Both the position numbers and the translations under genes were made by a program. Of a DNA stretch of 64,000 nucleotides, positions 23,996-32,456 are shown one piece after another. The notes beneath the pieces were generated by a model that did not search any database, was not told the DNA's origin, and worked only from the letters and a program-made list of their open reading frames with translations. The DNA comes from Nocardioides sp. SYSU D00065 (GTDB lineage Bacteria; Actinomycetota; Actinomycetes; Propionibacteriales; Nocardioidaceae). How positions within the stretch are numbered: position 1 is the first letter of the stretch; the number at the start of each line of letters is the position of its first letter. The DNA is taken from positions 1,550,001 through 1,614,000 of the forward strand of contig NZ_JAFMSX010000001.1 in NCBI RefSeq assembly GCF_017916425.1, given 5' to 3'.

Positions 23996-24898
23996 ATGAG
24001 CGACATCCCGGCCATCCGCGCCGTCGGCCTCCGCAAGGCCTTCCGGTCGACCGACGGCACCCCGGTCGTCGCGGTCGACGACGTCGACCTGACCGTCCAC
24101 CCGGGCGAGATCGTGGCGTTCCTCGGCCCGAACGGCGCCGGCAAGACGACCACGGTCGACATGCTGCTCGGCCTGACGCGGCCCGACGCCGGCCTCGTCG
24201 AGGTGTACGGCGTCGCGCCCGGCGAGGCGGTGCGCGCCGGCCGGGTCTCGGCGGTCATGCAGTCCGGCGGGCTGCTCAACGACTTCACCGTCGAGGAGAC
24301 CGTCCGCGCCATCGCGGCGCTGCACGGGCGCACCGACCGCGTCGAGGTGGTGCTCGAGCGGGCCGGCCTCGCCGACCTGGCCGCGCGACGGGTGGAGGCC
24401 TGCTCGGGCGGGGAGCAGCAGCGACTCAAGTTCGCGCTCGCCCTGGTCCCCGACCCGGACCTGGTGATCCTCGACGAGCCCACCACCGGGATGGACGTCG
24501 GGGCCCGCCAGGAGTTCTGGCAGGCCATGCGCGCCGACGCCGCCCTGGGTCGCACGATCGTCTTCGCCACCCACTACCTCGCCGAGGCCGACGAGTTCGC
24601 CGAGCGCACCGTGCTGATGAACCACGGCCGGATCGTCCACGACGCACCGACCGCCGACGTGCGGGCGGCGTACGGCGGGCGCAGGCTGACCTTCCGGCCG
24701 CCCGCCCGGGCCGTGAGCCCCGCCGGCCTCGACGAGGCGTGGCTGGCCGCGGTGCGGCGGGCACTCGAGCCGCTCGGCGTGACCGACCTCGAGGTGTCGG
24801 CGGCCAGCTTGGAGGCGGCCTTCCTCGCCCTCACCGCCGAGCCGGCCGGTGAGCCGGCCGCGGCCCAGGCCACCGACATGGTCGGAGCGGACCGATGA
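23996..24898 (+). CDS. ABC-2 type exporter ATP-binding protein
   Basis: 300 residues. Walker A GPNGAGKTT (about 44), signature CSGGEQQRLKF (about 136), Walker B DLVILDEPTTGMD (about 157), and switch His in ATHYLAEAD. The C-terminal 80 residues are the DUF4162-like extension of exporter subfamilies. It drives the membrane protein encoded next, with which it overlaps by 4 nt. Substrate unknown; drug or lipid export is common for such pairs. The four-gene operon ends with a two-component system. Confidence 0.92.
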   Translation: MSDIPAIRAVGLRKAFRSTDGTPVVAVDDVDLTVHPGEIVAFLGPNGAGKTTTVDMLLGLTRPDAGLVEVYGVAPGEAVRAGRVSAVMQSGGLLNDFTVEETVRAIAALHGRTDRVEVVLERAGLADLAARRVEACSGGEQQRLKFALALVPDPDLVILDEPTTGMDVGARQEFWQAMRADAALGRTIVFATHYLAEADEFAERTVLMNHGRIVHDAPTADVRAAYGGRRLTFRPPARAVSPAGLDEAWLAAVRRALEPLGVTDLEVSAASLEAAFLALTAEPAGEPAAAQATDMVGADR

Positions 24899-25698
24899 AC
24901 GCCCCCACCGGCACCGCCGCCGCTGAGCGCAGCGAGGGCGTACGCCCCGCCCCGCGACCGCAGATGCTGACCTACGCGCGGCTCGACCTCCGGCGCCAGC
25001 TGCGCGACCGGATCGGGATGTTCTTCGTCGTCGGCCTGCCGACCTTCATGTACTTCGTGTTCGGCCTCGGGTCCGAGGACCCCGTCGGCACCGGCAACGT
25101 CGCGATGTACGTCATGATCTCGATGGCCGCCTACGGCGCGGTCACCGCCACGACCAGCGTCGCCGGCAGCGCGACGACCGAGCAGGTGATGGGGTGGGGC
25201 CGCCAGCTCGGGCTGACACCGATGCGGCCCCTGGCCTTCGTCGCGGCGAAGGCGGCGGTCGCGATGAGCGTGGCGGCCGTCCCCGTGGCCCTCATCTTCG
25301 CGATCGGTGCGGCCACCGGCGCCCGCGGCGACTGGCGCGACTGGACCCTCGCGGCAGCGGTGGTGTGGCTCGGGTCGGCGCTGTTCGCGATCTACGGCCT
25401 GGCCGTCTGCCTGGTGTTCCGCGGGCCGAACGCTCCCGGCATCGCCTCCGGCATGATCGTGATCATGGCCTTCCTGGGCAACGTCTTCGCCCCGATGAGC
25501 GGCCTGCTGCTGGAGATCGGCCGGCTCACGCCGCTCTACGGCTACGTCGCGCTGGCCCGCTTCTCCCTCACCGACGGCGAGCTGCCGGGCGGTGGCCGAG
25601 ACGCGCTGTGGCTGCCGGTCGCTAACGTGCTCGCGTGGACCGCCGTCTTCGCGCTGCTCGCGCTGTGGGGCCTGCGCCGCAGCCGGGCGCGGGTGTGA
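24895..25698 (+). CDS. ABC-2 type exporter permease
   Basis: 267 residues and six hydrophobic helices after a cytoplasmic N-terminus (PQMLTYARLDLRRQLRDRIG), the usual layout of ABC-2 permeases. It overlaps the ATPase gene (ATGA) and the histidine kinase gene (GTGTGA). It should form a homodimeric channel with two copies of the ATPase. Nothing in the sequence names the substrate. Confidence 0.9.
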   Translation: MNAPTGTAAAERSEGVRPAPRPQMLTYARLDLRRQLRDRIGMFFVVGLPTFMYFVFGLGSEDPVGTGNVAMYVMISMAAYGAVTATTSVAGSATTEQVMGWGRQLGLTPMRPLAFVAAKAAVAMSVAAVPVALIFAIGAATGARGDWRDWTLAAAVVWLGSALFAIYGLAVCLVFRGPNAPGIASGMIVIMAFLGNVFAPMSGLLLEIGRLTPLYGYVALARFSLTDGELPGGGRDALWLPVANVLAWTAVFALLALWGLRRSRARV

Positions 25699-26741
25699 CC
25701 GCGGACCCGATCCCGGCCAACCCCTGGGAGAAGTGGGGCTGGGCCTTCGCGTCCGTCTGGCTGGTCTTCCTGCTCTACCCGGTCCTGGCGGTCGTCGACG
25801 CAGACGTGTCCCCGGCGGCCAAGGCGGCGAGCCTGCTGTGCATCGTCGGCTTCGCGGTCGTCAACGTGCACGGCTACAGCCGGAGGGGACGGGTGTGGGG
25901 CCACCTCGCCGTGATGGTCGCCCTGGGCCTCGCGACGGTGCCGGTCATCGGCATGCAGGCGGTCGGCTACACGCCCTACCTCGCCATCCTCTCCGCGCTG
26001 GAGCTGCCGGCGCCGGCCTGGCAGCGGGCGGTGGGCTTCTGGGTGCTGGTGCCGCTGCTGTCGCTGCTGGGCCTCGACGGCTTCCCGCGCTACTTCTTCC
26101 TGACGCTGTGGCCGATCATGCTGGGCGCCGTCCTGCTCCGGATCTTCAGCGAGCGCGAGCGGGAGGTCTACGCCGCGCAGCACCAGTACGCCGTCCTCGC
26201 CGAGCGCGAGCGGGTCGCGCGCGACGTGCACGACGTCCTCGGCCACTCCCTGACCGCGCTCTCGGTCAAGGCCGAGCTGGCCGCGCGCCTCATCGACCTC
26301 GACCCGGCGCGCGCCAAGGAGGAGCTCGAGTCGATCCAGGCCACCGCCCGGCAGGCCCTCACCGAGGTGCGGGCGACGGTCGGAGGCCTACGCGCGGGCA
26401 ACCTCGAGGCCGAGCTGCTCGCCGCGCCGCGCGTGCTGGCCGACGCCGGTGTCGCGACGACGGTCGTGGGCACGGTCGCCGACACCGACCCGCGACACCG
26501 GGCGCTGCTGGCCTGGGTGCTGCGCGAGTCGGTCACCAACGTCGTGCGCCACGCGGCCGCGGACCGGGTGGTGATCGAGCTCGGTCCCCGCGGCATCGCG
26601 GTGACCGACGACGGCACCGGCTGCAGCGGCGCGGAGGGCAACGGCCTGCGCGGCATGCGGGAACGGGTCAGCGGGGCCGGCGGCACCCTCACCGTCGCCC
26701 GGACGACGCCCGGCACCCGGGTGGAGGTGGCGCTGCCGTGA
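25695..26741 (+). CDS. NarL/DesK-type sensor histidine kinase
   Basis: 348 residues. Five to six transmembrane helices in the first 140 residues, without a sizeable external domain, then the HisKA_3 box ERVARDVHDVLGHSLT (His near 178). The ATPase domain has TDDGTGCSGAEGNGLRGMRERV near the end. DesK-like kinases with buried sensors respond to membrane state. GTG 25695 overlaps the permease stop, and its own stop overlaps the regulator start (GTGA). It probably signals membrane or envelope stress to induce the exporter. Confidence 0.9.
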   Translation: MTADPIPANPWEKWGWAFASVWLVFLLYPVLAVVDADVSPAAKAASLLCIVGFAVVNVHGYSRRGRVWGHLAVMVALGLATVPVIGMQAVGYTPYLAILSALELPAPAWQRAVGFWVLVPLLSLLGLDGFPRYFFLTLWPIMLGAVLLRIFSEREREVYAAQHQYAVLAERERVARDVHDVLGHSLTALSVKAELAARLIDLDPARAKEELESIQATARQALTEVRATVGGLRAGNLEAELLAAPRVLADAGVATTVVGTVADTDPRHRALLAWVLRESVTNVVRHAAADRVVIELGPRGIAVTDDGTGCSGAEGNGLRGMRERVSGAGGTLTVARTTPGTRVEVALP

Positions 26742-27343
26742 TCAGGCTGCTGCTCGCCGACGACCAGGCGCTGGTGCGCGGCGCGCTGGCCGCGCTGCTC
26801 GACCTCGAGACCGACCTCGAGGTGGTGGCGCAGGTGGGTCGGGGCGACGAGGTGGTCGCGGCGGCTCGCGACTCCGGCGCGCAGGTGTGCCTGCTCGACA
26901 TCGAGATGCCCGGCCTCAACGGCATCGACGCCGCGGCCGCCGTACGACGCGAGCTGCCCGGCGTACGGTCCCTCGTCGTGACGACGTTCGGCCGCCCCGG
27001 CTACGTGCGCCGCGCCATCGAGGCGGGGGCGTCGGGGTTCGTCGTCAAGGACACCCCGGCGCGCCAGCTCGCCGACGCCGTGCGCCGGGTGCACGCCGGC
27101 CTGCGAGCCATCGACCCCGACCTGGCCGCCGCGTCGCTGGTCGACGGACCGAGCCCGCTCACCGCTCGGGAGCGGGAGCTGCTGGTGCACGCCCTCGACG
27201 GGTCGCCGGTGGCGGCGATCGCCGCGCGGGTGCACCTGTCGGAGGGCACGGTGCGCAACCACCTGTCCGCAGCCATCGGCAAGACCGGCGCGACCACGCG
27301 CAGCGAGGCCGCGCGGATCGCGCAGGACCGCGGCTGGCTGTGA
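26738..27343 (+). CDS. NarL/LuxR-family response regulator
   Basis: 201 residues. A receiver domain has the acidic pair ADDQ, phospho-acceptor Asp in CLLDIEMPG (about residue 54), and the Lys in FVVKDTPAR. The C-terminal LuxR HTH is LTARERELLVHALDG...LSEGTVRNHLS. It overlaps the kinase stop, so the two should be made in equal amounts. The dyads at 23925-23952 are candidate targets. It resembles DesR, the partner of DesK, in domain order and context. Confidence 0.92.
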   Translation: MIRLLLADDQALVRGALAALLDLETDLEVVAQVGRGDEVVAAARDSGAQVCLLDIEMPGLNGIDAAAAVRRELPGVRSLVVTTFGRPGYVRRAIEAGASGFVVKDTPARQLADAVRRVHAGLRAIDPDLAAASLVDGPSPLTARERELLVHALDGSPVAAIAARVHLSEGTVRNHLSAAIGKTGATTRSEAARIAQDRGWL

Positions 27344-27354
27344 CGGCCGGCCGC

Positions 27355-27561
27355 TCAGATCTCGTGGCGCTCCTCCACCCGCGTGGTCCGCGAGCGCTGC
27401 GTCACGAGTGCCAGCACGAGGGCCACCCCGCCCGCCACGACGAGGATCCAGCCGACGGTGGTGGGGTCGACCACCTCCTGCACCGAGGCCGGGAACTCGT
27501 TGATGGCGAAGAGGAGGACCAGGCCGAGAACGAGCAGGAGGATGCCGAGACCGATGCCCAT
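27355..27561 (-). CDS. DUF6458-type small membrane protein
   Basis: 68 residues, two transmembrane helices (GIGLGILLLVLGLVLLFAI and VGWILVVAGGVALVLALV) separated by a short loop, ending in a charged tail. The MGIGLGI start and spacing match the small actinobacterial DUF6458 family, whose function is unknown. It is convergent with the response-regulator gene, 12 bp apart. Confidence 0.82.
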   Translation of the reverse strand: MGIGLGILLLVLGLVLLFAINEFPASVQEVVDPTTVGWILVVAGGVALVLALVTQRSRTTRVEERHEI

Positions 27562-27662
27562 GACGACTCCTTCGAGGTGGGGACACGGCCGACGCCGGCC
27601 GTCACCGCCAGCCTAGACCGCGCGCCGGGGCGGCAGTCCCCGCTCGGTCCTAGGCTCTGCCC

Positions 27663-28475
27663 ATGACCGACCAGGAACGACTGAGCGCGCTCGTCGCGGT
27701 GTGGTGGGAGGCGGTCGACTCCTTCACCCGCCTGCTCGAGCACGTCGGCGAGGGGCAGTGGTCCACGCCGACCGACCTGCCGGGTTGGGACGTGCACGCG
27801 ATCGCGGCGCACACCGCCCACCTCGAGTCCCTGCTCGCCGGCCGCCCGCACGACGACGTCGAGGTCGGCCAGGCGGCGCACGTGCGCGGGGCGATGGGCC
27901 AGTTCACCGAGCAGGGCGTCCTCGCCCGCCGCGACGCGACGCCCGACGCGCTGATCACCGAGATCCGCGAGTCGACGACCGCGCGGCACACGCAGCTGCT
28001 GGCCGACCCGCCGACGGACCCGGGGGCTCCGGCGCCCGGGCCGTTCGGGGCGATCGGCTGGACCACCGGCCTGCTCCTGCGCAACCGGCCGCTCGACGTG
28101 TGGATGCACGAGCAGGACGTCCGCCGCGCGCTGGAGATGCCGGGCAACCTCGACTCCGCCCCCGCGGTGCACGCCACCGACTACCTGATGGAGAGCCTCC
28201 CCTACGTGGTCGCCAAGCGGGCCCAGGCGCCCGCGGGCGCCGTCGTACGGCTCGAGGTGGCCGAGCACGCGCCCGCGACGGTGGTCGTGGGCGAGGACGG
28301 GCGCGGGCGCGTCGGCACGCCCGACGCCGCGCCGACGGTGACGCTGGCGATGGACCGGGAGACCTTCGTCGTGCTGGCCGGCGGGCGCCGGCCGGTGCCA
28401 CCGGGCGGGGTGCGGGTGGCGGGGCGCGACGACCTCGGGCAGCGCGTGCTGGCCGCGATGGCGGTGACGCCGTGA
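27663..28475 (+). CDS. Maleylpyruvate isomerase-family (DinB/MDMPI) mycothiol-dependent enzyme
   Basis: 270 residues. The N-terminal four-helix DinB-type bundle holds the metal-ligand pattern DVHAIAAHTAHLE and VWMHEQDVRRAL. The C-terminal MDMPI_C-like domain binds thiol cofactor. Members use mycothiol for isomerisation, S-transfer or detoxification. Specific substrate unknown. It overlaps the following SDR gene by 4 nt, suggesting joint action or a shared detoxification transcript. Confidence 0.85.
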   Translation: MTDQERLSALVAVWWEAVDSFTRLLEHVGEGQWSTPTDLPGWDVHAIAAHTAHLESLLAGRPHDDVEVGQAAHVRGAMGQFTEQGVLARRDATPDALITEIRESTTARHTQLLADPPTDPGAPAPGPFGAIGWTTGLLLRNRPLDVWMHEQDVRRALEMPGNLDSAPAVHATDYLMESLPYVVAKRAQAPAGAVVRLEVAEHAPATVVVGEDGRGRVGTPDAAPTVTLAMDRETFVVLAGGRRPVPPGGVRVAGRDDLGQRVLAAMAVTP

Positions 28476-29398
28476 GCACGGTGTGGACGACGGCCGACAT
28501 CGGCGACCTGGCCGGCCGGCACGCGGTGGTCACCGGGCCGACGCCGGGCGGCCTCGGCTTCCACACCGCCCTCGAGCTGGCTCGCCACGGCGCCCGTGTC
28601 ACGCTGGCGGGCCGCGCTCGGGCCAAGCTCGACGCGGCGCGCGAGGCCGTCGCGGCCGAGGTGCCCGGCGCCGGGCTCGACACGCTGGTCGTCGACCTGT
28701 CGGACCTGGCCTCGGTCCGCGCCGCGGGGAGGGAGGCCGAGCGCCTCGGACCGATCCACCTGCTGGTGAACAACGCCGGCGTCATGGCTCCCCCGCTGCG
28801 CCGCACGCGCGACGGGCTGGAGTCGCAGATGGCGACCAACCACTTCGGGCCGTTCCTGCTCACCGGGCTCCTCCTCGACCAGCTCGCCGGCTCCGGCGAC
28901 GGCCGGGTCGTCACCCTCGCCTCGCAGATGCACCGGCTGGCGCGCTCGGCCCCGCTCGACGACCCGCGGGCGCCGCGGCGCTACCGCCGGTGGCGGGTCT
29001 ACGGCCAGACCAAGCTGGCCAACCTGCTCTTCACCTTCGAGCTCGAGCGCAGGCTCCGGCGCGCCGCCCTGCCGGTCAAGGCGCTGGCCGCGCATCCCGG
29101 CCTGGCGGGCACGCACCTCGCCGTCAACGGCCAGCTCGGCAGCACCGGAGGGCGGCGCGCGGCCATCCTCGACGCCGCCGTCAAGGCGGTCTCGCAGTCC
29201 GCCGAGGCCGGGGCCTGGCCCACGCTGATGGCCGCGACCGCGGACCTGCCCGGCGGGACGTACGTCGGTCCGAGCGGGCCCGGGCAGGCGAGCGGGCCGC
29301 CGCAGGTCGTGACGACCGCCCCCCTCGCGCGCGACGAGGCGGCCCAGCGTCGGCTGTGGGAGCTCAGCGAGGCCACCGTCGGGCTCAGCTGGCTGTGA
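28472..29398 (+). CDS. Short-chain dehydrogenase/reductase
   Basis: 308 residues. Glycine motif TGPTPGGLGFHTA (about 23), NNAGVM (about 98), catalytic Ser in VTLASQMHRL and YGQTK (about 173-177). The family reduces or oxidises carbonyl and alcohol groups with NAD(P). The pattern is close to the retinol dehydrogenase/oxidoreductase group common in actinobacteria. Start is the GTG overlapping the upstream stop. Substrate unknown. Confidence 0.9.
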   Translation: MSTVWTTADIGDLAGRHAVVTGPTPGGLGFHTALELARHGARVTLAGRARAKLDAAREAVAAEVPGAGLDTLVVDLSDLASVRAAGREAERLGPIHLLVNNAGVMAPPLRRTRDGLESQMATNHFGPFLLTGLLLDQLAGSGDGRVVTLASQMHRLARSAPLDDPRAPRRYRRWRVYGQTKLANLLFTFELERRLRRAALPVKALAAHPGLAGTHLAVNGQLGSTGGRRAAILDAAVKAVSQSAEAGAWPTLMAATADLPGGTYVGPSGPGQASGPPQVVTTAPLARDEAAQRRLWELSEATVGLSWL

Positions 29399-29402
29399 GC
29401 CC

Positions 29403-30911
29403 TCAACTGCGGTCGCGCACCCGGACCAGCCCCGCCAACGTCCCCAGGAACGCCGACCCGTCGGGGCCGAGGAAGACCTCGGAGCGGTCGCTGCCGGCGA
29501 GCAGCCCCGTGCCGGTGCGCACGCCCCACATGCTGCGGCCGGTCTCGACGTCGAGGGCGGTGAGGTACCACGCGCTGACCCCGGTCAGGGACGGCCGCTT
29601 GGTCCAGGCGTAGACCAGCCCGTTGGGCCAGCTGGCGGTGACACCGGAGCTCGGGGACACCTCCTCGCTCGTCCACCGCACCACGCACTCACCGCCCGCG
29701 AGGTCGACCCGCGCGATCCCGGGGCTGGTGGTGAAGCCGAGCAGGGTGCTGCGCGGCGACGAGTAACCCTCGTTGTTGGTCACCACCACCCCGCTGCCGA
29801 GCGGCGCCAGGTCGCTGTCCGTGGCGGCGCCCTCCTCGAAGACGGACTGCCGGCACAGCGGCTGTCCGCTGTCACGACTGACGAAGAGCACGCCGAGACG
29901 CGAGTCCACGGAGTCGGTGATCGCCACGACCCCGCCGTCGAGCAGCACCGGCGCGGACCCGCTGGCACCGTCGTACTCCGTGCGCCACCCGACCTGCGGA
30001 GCCCCGTCGGGACCGGTGGCGAGCCGGTGCAGGGCTGCGTCCGTGACCACGTAGACAGCACCCGACGCATCGGCTGCGATGCCGCGCCGGACCGGGTCGC
30101 CGAGGTCGACGACCGCTACCTGGCCGGTGTCCGGGGCGATGGAGCCGACCAGCCCCTCGCGCGAGGCCCACCAGACCCGACCCGACCAGTCCGGCGCCAC
30201 GGCGACGAGGCAGTCACCGAACGGCACGTAGGGCTTGAGGTCCCAGCCCTGGCCGGGCGCGTCGGCCTCGAGGTCCGGCTCGCCGTCGACCGACGTGCGG
30301 ACGGTGAGCACGCGCCGGTCGGTCGTCGCCACCACCGCCCGGCCCCCCGCGTCGAGGTAGAAGGCGTCGCCGGCACACGCCGAACCCTCGACCCGCTCGG
30401 GCAGGTCGAAGGTCGCGCTCGGGCGGAGCGTCGCCGGATCGACCAGTCGCAGGCTCGGGCCCGACCGGCCCGCGCACAGTGCGAGGAGCGACCCGGCGCC
30501 GGTGAGCTCGAGCCGGCCGCAGCGCTGCAGGCCGAACCAGGCCGTCTCCACCTCCGGCTGGAGTCCCAGGGGACCCGGTCGGACGAGCGATCCGCCCGTC
30601 ACCCGGTGCGGGTGCTGGACGGTCTCGGCGGCGACGGGGTGCGGCGTCGCCGGGCGGCCGACGTACGACGGCCCTGCCCACGCGCCCGGCGCCGGCGGGA
30701 CGGGCAGCCAGCCGTCGGGGACGACGAGGACGGCGGCGACGAGCGCGACGCTCGCACCCGCGGCGGCACCGGTCACCCGGCCGCTGGGGCGACCGCGGTC
30801 CTGCACCCACCAGCGGATCCGCGGGACGCAGAGGGCCGCCGCGGCAGCGAGGAGGACGGCCGGTCCCCACCCGAACCACAGGAGCAGGACAGCGCCGACC
30901 AGCCAGACCAC
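29403..30911 (-). CDS. Membrane-anchored PQQ-like beta-propeller protein
   Basis: 502 residues starting at GTG. Two N-terminal hydrophobic helices (VWLVGAVLLLWFGWGPAVLL and AGASVALVAAVLVVPDGWL) anchor a large external part. That part is built of repeated beta-strand units typical of PQQ-like or quinoprotein propellers (SLLALCAG, RVLTVRTSVDG, YYLTALDVETGRSMWG). Four or more cysteines may form disulfides outside. No PQQ-ligand residues can be named, so it is probably a scaffolding or binding propeller and not a dehydrogenase. Confidence 0.78.
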   Translation of the reverse strand: MVWLVGAVLLLWFGWGPAVLLAAAAALCVPRIRWWVQDRGRPSGRVTGAAAGASVALVAAVLVVPDGWLPVPPAPGAWAGPSYVGRPATPHPVAAETVQHPHRVTGGSLVRPGPLGLQPEVETAWFGLQRCGRLELTGAGSLLALCAGRSGPSLRLVDPATLRPSATFDLPERVEGSACAGDAFYLDAGGRAVVATTDRRVLTVRTSVDGEPDLEADAPGQGWDLKPYVPFGDCLVAVAPDWSGRVWWASREGLVGSIAPDTGQVAVVDLGDPVRRGIAADASGAVYVVTDAALHRLATGPDGAPQVGWRTEYDGASGSAPVLLDGGVVAITDSVDSRLGVLFVSRDSGQPLCRQSVFEEGAATDSDLAPLGSGVVVTNNEGYSSPRSTLLGFTTSPGIARVDLAGGECVVRWTSEEVSPSSGVTASWPNGLVYAWTKRPSLTGVSAWYLTALDVETGRSMWGVRTGTGLLAGSDRSEVFLGPDGSAFLGTLAGLVRVRDRS

Positions 30912-30952
30912 CGGGGAACTCTAGGTGAGCCGGGCGCCGGTTCGGCGCAGGC

Positions 30953-31072
30953 TCAGCGGAGTCCGCGCGAGGCGCCGGCGGGCGCGTCCTCCGTGGCCCC
31001 GCGGGGGCGCGGCGGCGACACCTCGCCGCGGGCGTCGTACGCCGGCTCCCCCACGGAGCCGATGCGGATCAT
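30953..31072 (-). CDS. Candidate 39-residue small protein
   Basis: The frame from ATG 31072 to TGA 30953 encodes MIRIGSVGEPAYDARGEVSP followed by a polar Pro/Arg/Ala-rich end. All but one codon end in G or C, as in real genes of this organism. It occupies a 272-bp gap between two minus-strand genes. The ribosome site is weak and no family is recognised. It may be a small regulatory peptide or a chance frame in GC-rich DNA. Confidence 0.35.
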   Translation of the reverse strand: MIRIGSVGEPAYDARGEVSPPRPRGATEDAPAGASRGLR

Positions 31073-31093
31073 CGGGGCATACCTGTCGTCATG

Positions 31094-31137
31094 CGCGTTC
31101 CCTCCCAGGACGTGTCGTCAGAACAGGAGGGAACGCG
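31094..31137. terminator. Strong hairpin downstream of the desaturase gene
   Basis: CGCGTTCCCTCC (31094-31105) pairs perfectly with GGAGGGAACGCG (31126-31137) around a 20-nt loop. It begins 47 bp after the desaturase stop on the minus strand, where a terminator for the reductase-desaturase operon is expected. There is no U-tract, as is usual in high-GC actinobacteria. Confidence 0.6.
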
Positions 31138-31183
31138 GCGGGTCCTGATACGTCAAGGGCGAACCGGGTCGCCCAGGGGTGGA

Positions 31184-32416
31184 TCAGGCGGCCGCGCGGG
31201 CCTCGCTCTCGAGCTTGCGACCCAGCAGGCGGCGCGTACGACGGTCGCCGGTGGCCATCTTGTAGAGGATGCCCAGCTGCTGCGGCAGGTTCTTCTTGTT
31301 GGTCGTGGCCAGCCAGCCGTTGGGCAGCGAGAGCCGGATGACCTTGTGCCAGGCCGAGGCGACCTGCGGGACGAGCGGGCGCGCGCAGTAGGTGAGGTCG
31401 TACTTGTCGAAGAGCGCCTGCACCTTGGGCGCGATCTCGGCGTAGCGGTTGGACGGCAGGTCGGGGAAGAGGTGGTGCTCGATCTGGTGCGAGAGGTTGC
31501 CGGTCATCAGGTGCAGGAACTTCGAGCCGGAGATGTTGGCGCTGCCGAGCATCTGCCGGACGTACCACTCGCCCTTGGTCTCGCCCTCGATGGAGCGCTT
31601 CTCGAAGGTCTCCACGCCCTCGGGGAAGTGGCCGCAGAGGATGACGGAGTTGGACCACAGGTTGCGCACGACGTTGGCGGTGAAGTTGGCCGCGAGCGTC
31701 GGCAGGAACGAGCCCGTCGGGATCGACAGCGCCGGGTGGACGACGTAGTCCTTGGTCGCCTGCTTGCGGATCTTGCCGAGCACCTGCTTGGCGCGGCGGC
31801 GGAACTCGGGGTCCTTGGTCTGCTTCTTGGCGATCACGGCGCCGAGCTCGAGGTCGTAGGCGGCGATGCCGTACTCGAAGAACACGGCGTTGATGAAGCA
31901 CCACAGCGGCTGGCCGAGGTGGGACGGGGTCCAGGCCTGGTCCTCGTCGACGCGCATGATGCCGTAGCCGAGGTCGTTGTCCTTACCGATGACGTTGGTG
32001 TAGGTGTGGTGGAGCTCGTTGTGGCTGTGCTTCCACTGCTCGGCGGGCGAGGCCATGTCCCACTCCCAGGTGCTGGAGTGGATCTTGGGGTCGCGCATCC
32101 AGTCCCACTGGCCGTGCAGGATGTTGTGCCCGATCTCCATGTTGTCGAGGATCTTGGAGATGCTCAGACCGAGCGTGCCGAGGACCCACGCCGGCGGGAA
32201 CGCGCTGAAGAGCAGCACCGCGCGCGAGCCCAGCTCGAGCTTGCGCTGGGTGTCGATCACGCGGCGGATGTAGGCGGCGTCGTCGGCCCCGCGGCTGTCG
32301 ATCACGTCCTGCCGGATGGCGTCGAGCTCGTAGCCGATCTGCTCGATGTCGGCGTCGGTGAGGTGCGCGATCGGGTTGGTCTGGCCGAGGACGGCCTTCT
32401 TCTGGACGGTGGTCAT
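31184..32416 (-). CDS. Membrane fatty-acid desaturase, DesA3-like
   Basis: 410 residues. The three His boxes are HNILHG (about 94), HNELHH (about 131) and HQIEHH (about 315), together with HLFPDLP. It should insert a double bond in acyl-CoA or lipid-bound stearate using electrons from the reductase encoded just upstream, as in the mycobacterial DesA3/Rv3230c pair. Hydrophobic segments flank the first two boxes. It lies 40 bp behind the reductase gene on the same strand, and its operon faces a PucR-type regulator. Confidence 0.93.
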   Translation of the reverse strand: MTTVQKKAVLGQTNPIAHLTDADIEQIGYELDAIRQDVIDSRGADDAAYIRRVIDTQRKLELGSRAVLLFSAFPPAWVLGTLGLSISKILDNMEIGHNILHGQWDWMRDPKIHSSTWEWDMASPAEQWKHSHNELHHTYTNVIGKDNDLGYGIMRVDEDQAWTPSHLGQPLWCFINAVFFEYGIAAYDLELGAVIAKKQTKDPEFRRRAKQVLGKIRKQATKDYVVHPALSIPTGSFLPTLAANFTANVVRNLWSNSVILCGHFPEGVETFEKRSIEGETKGEWYVRQMLGSANISGSKFLHLMTGNLSHQIEHHLFPDLPSNRYAEIAPKVQALFDKYDLTYCARPLVPQVASAWHKVIRLSLPNGWLATTNKKNLPQQLGILYKMATGDRRTRRLLGRKLESEARAAA

Positions 32417-32456
32417 GACGATCTCCTGGGGGTTGTCGGGGAGGTCGGACGGGGGG

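Noticed and set aside
21824-24640. 938-codon antisense frame over fadE5 and the ABC ATPase
   Set aside because: The sense strand encodes conserved enzyme families; the antisense frame has no recognisable domain.
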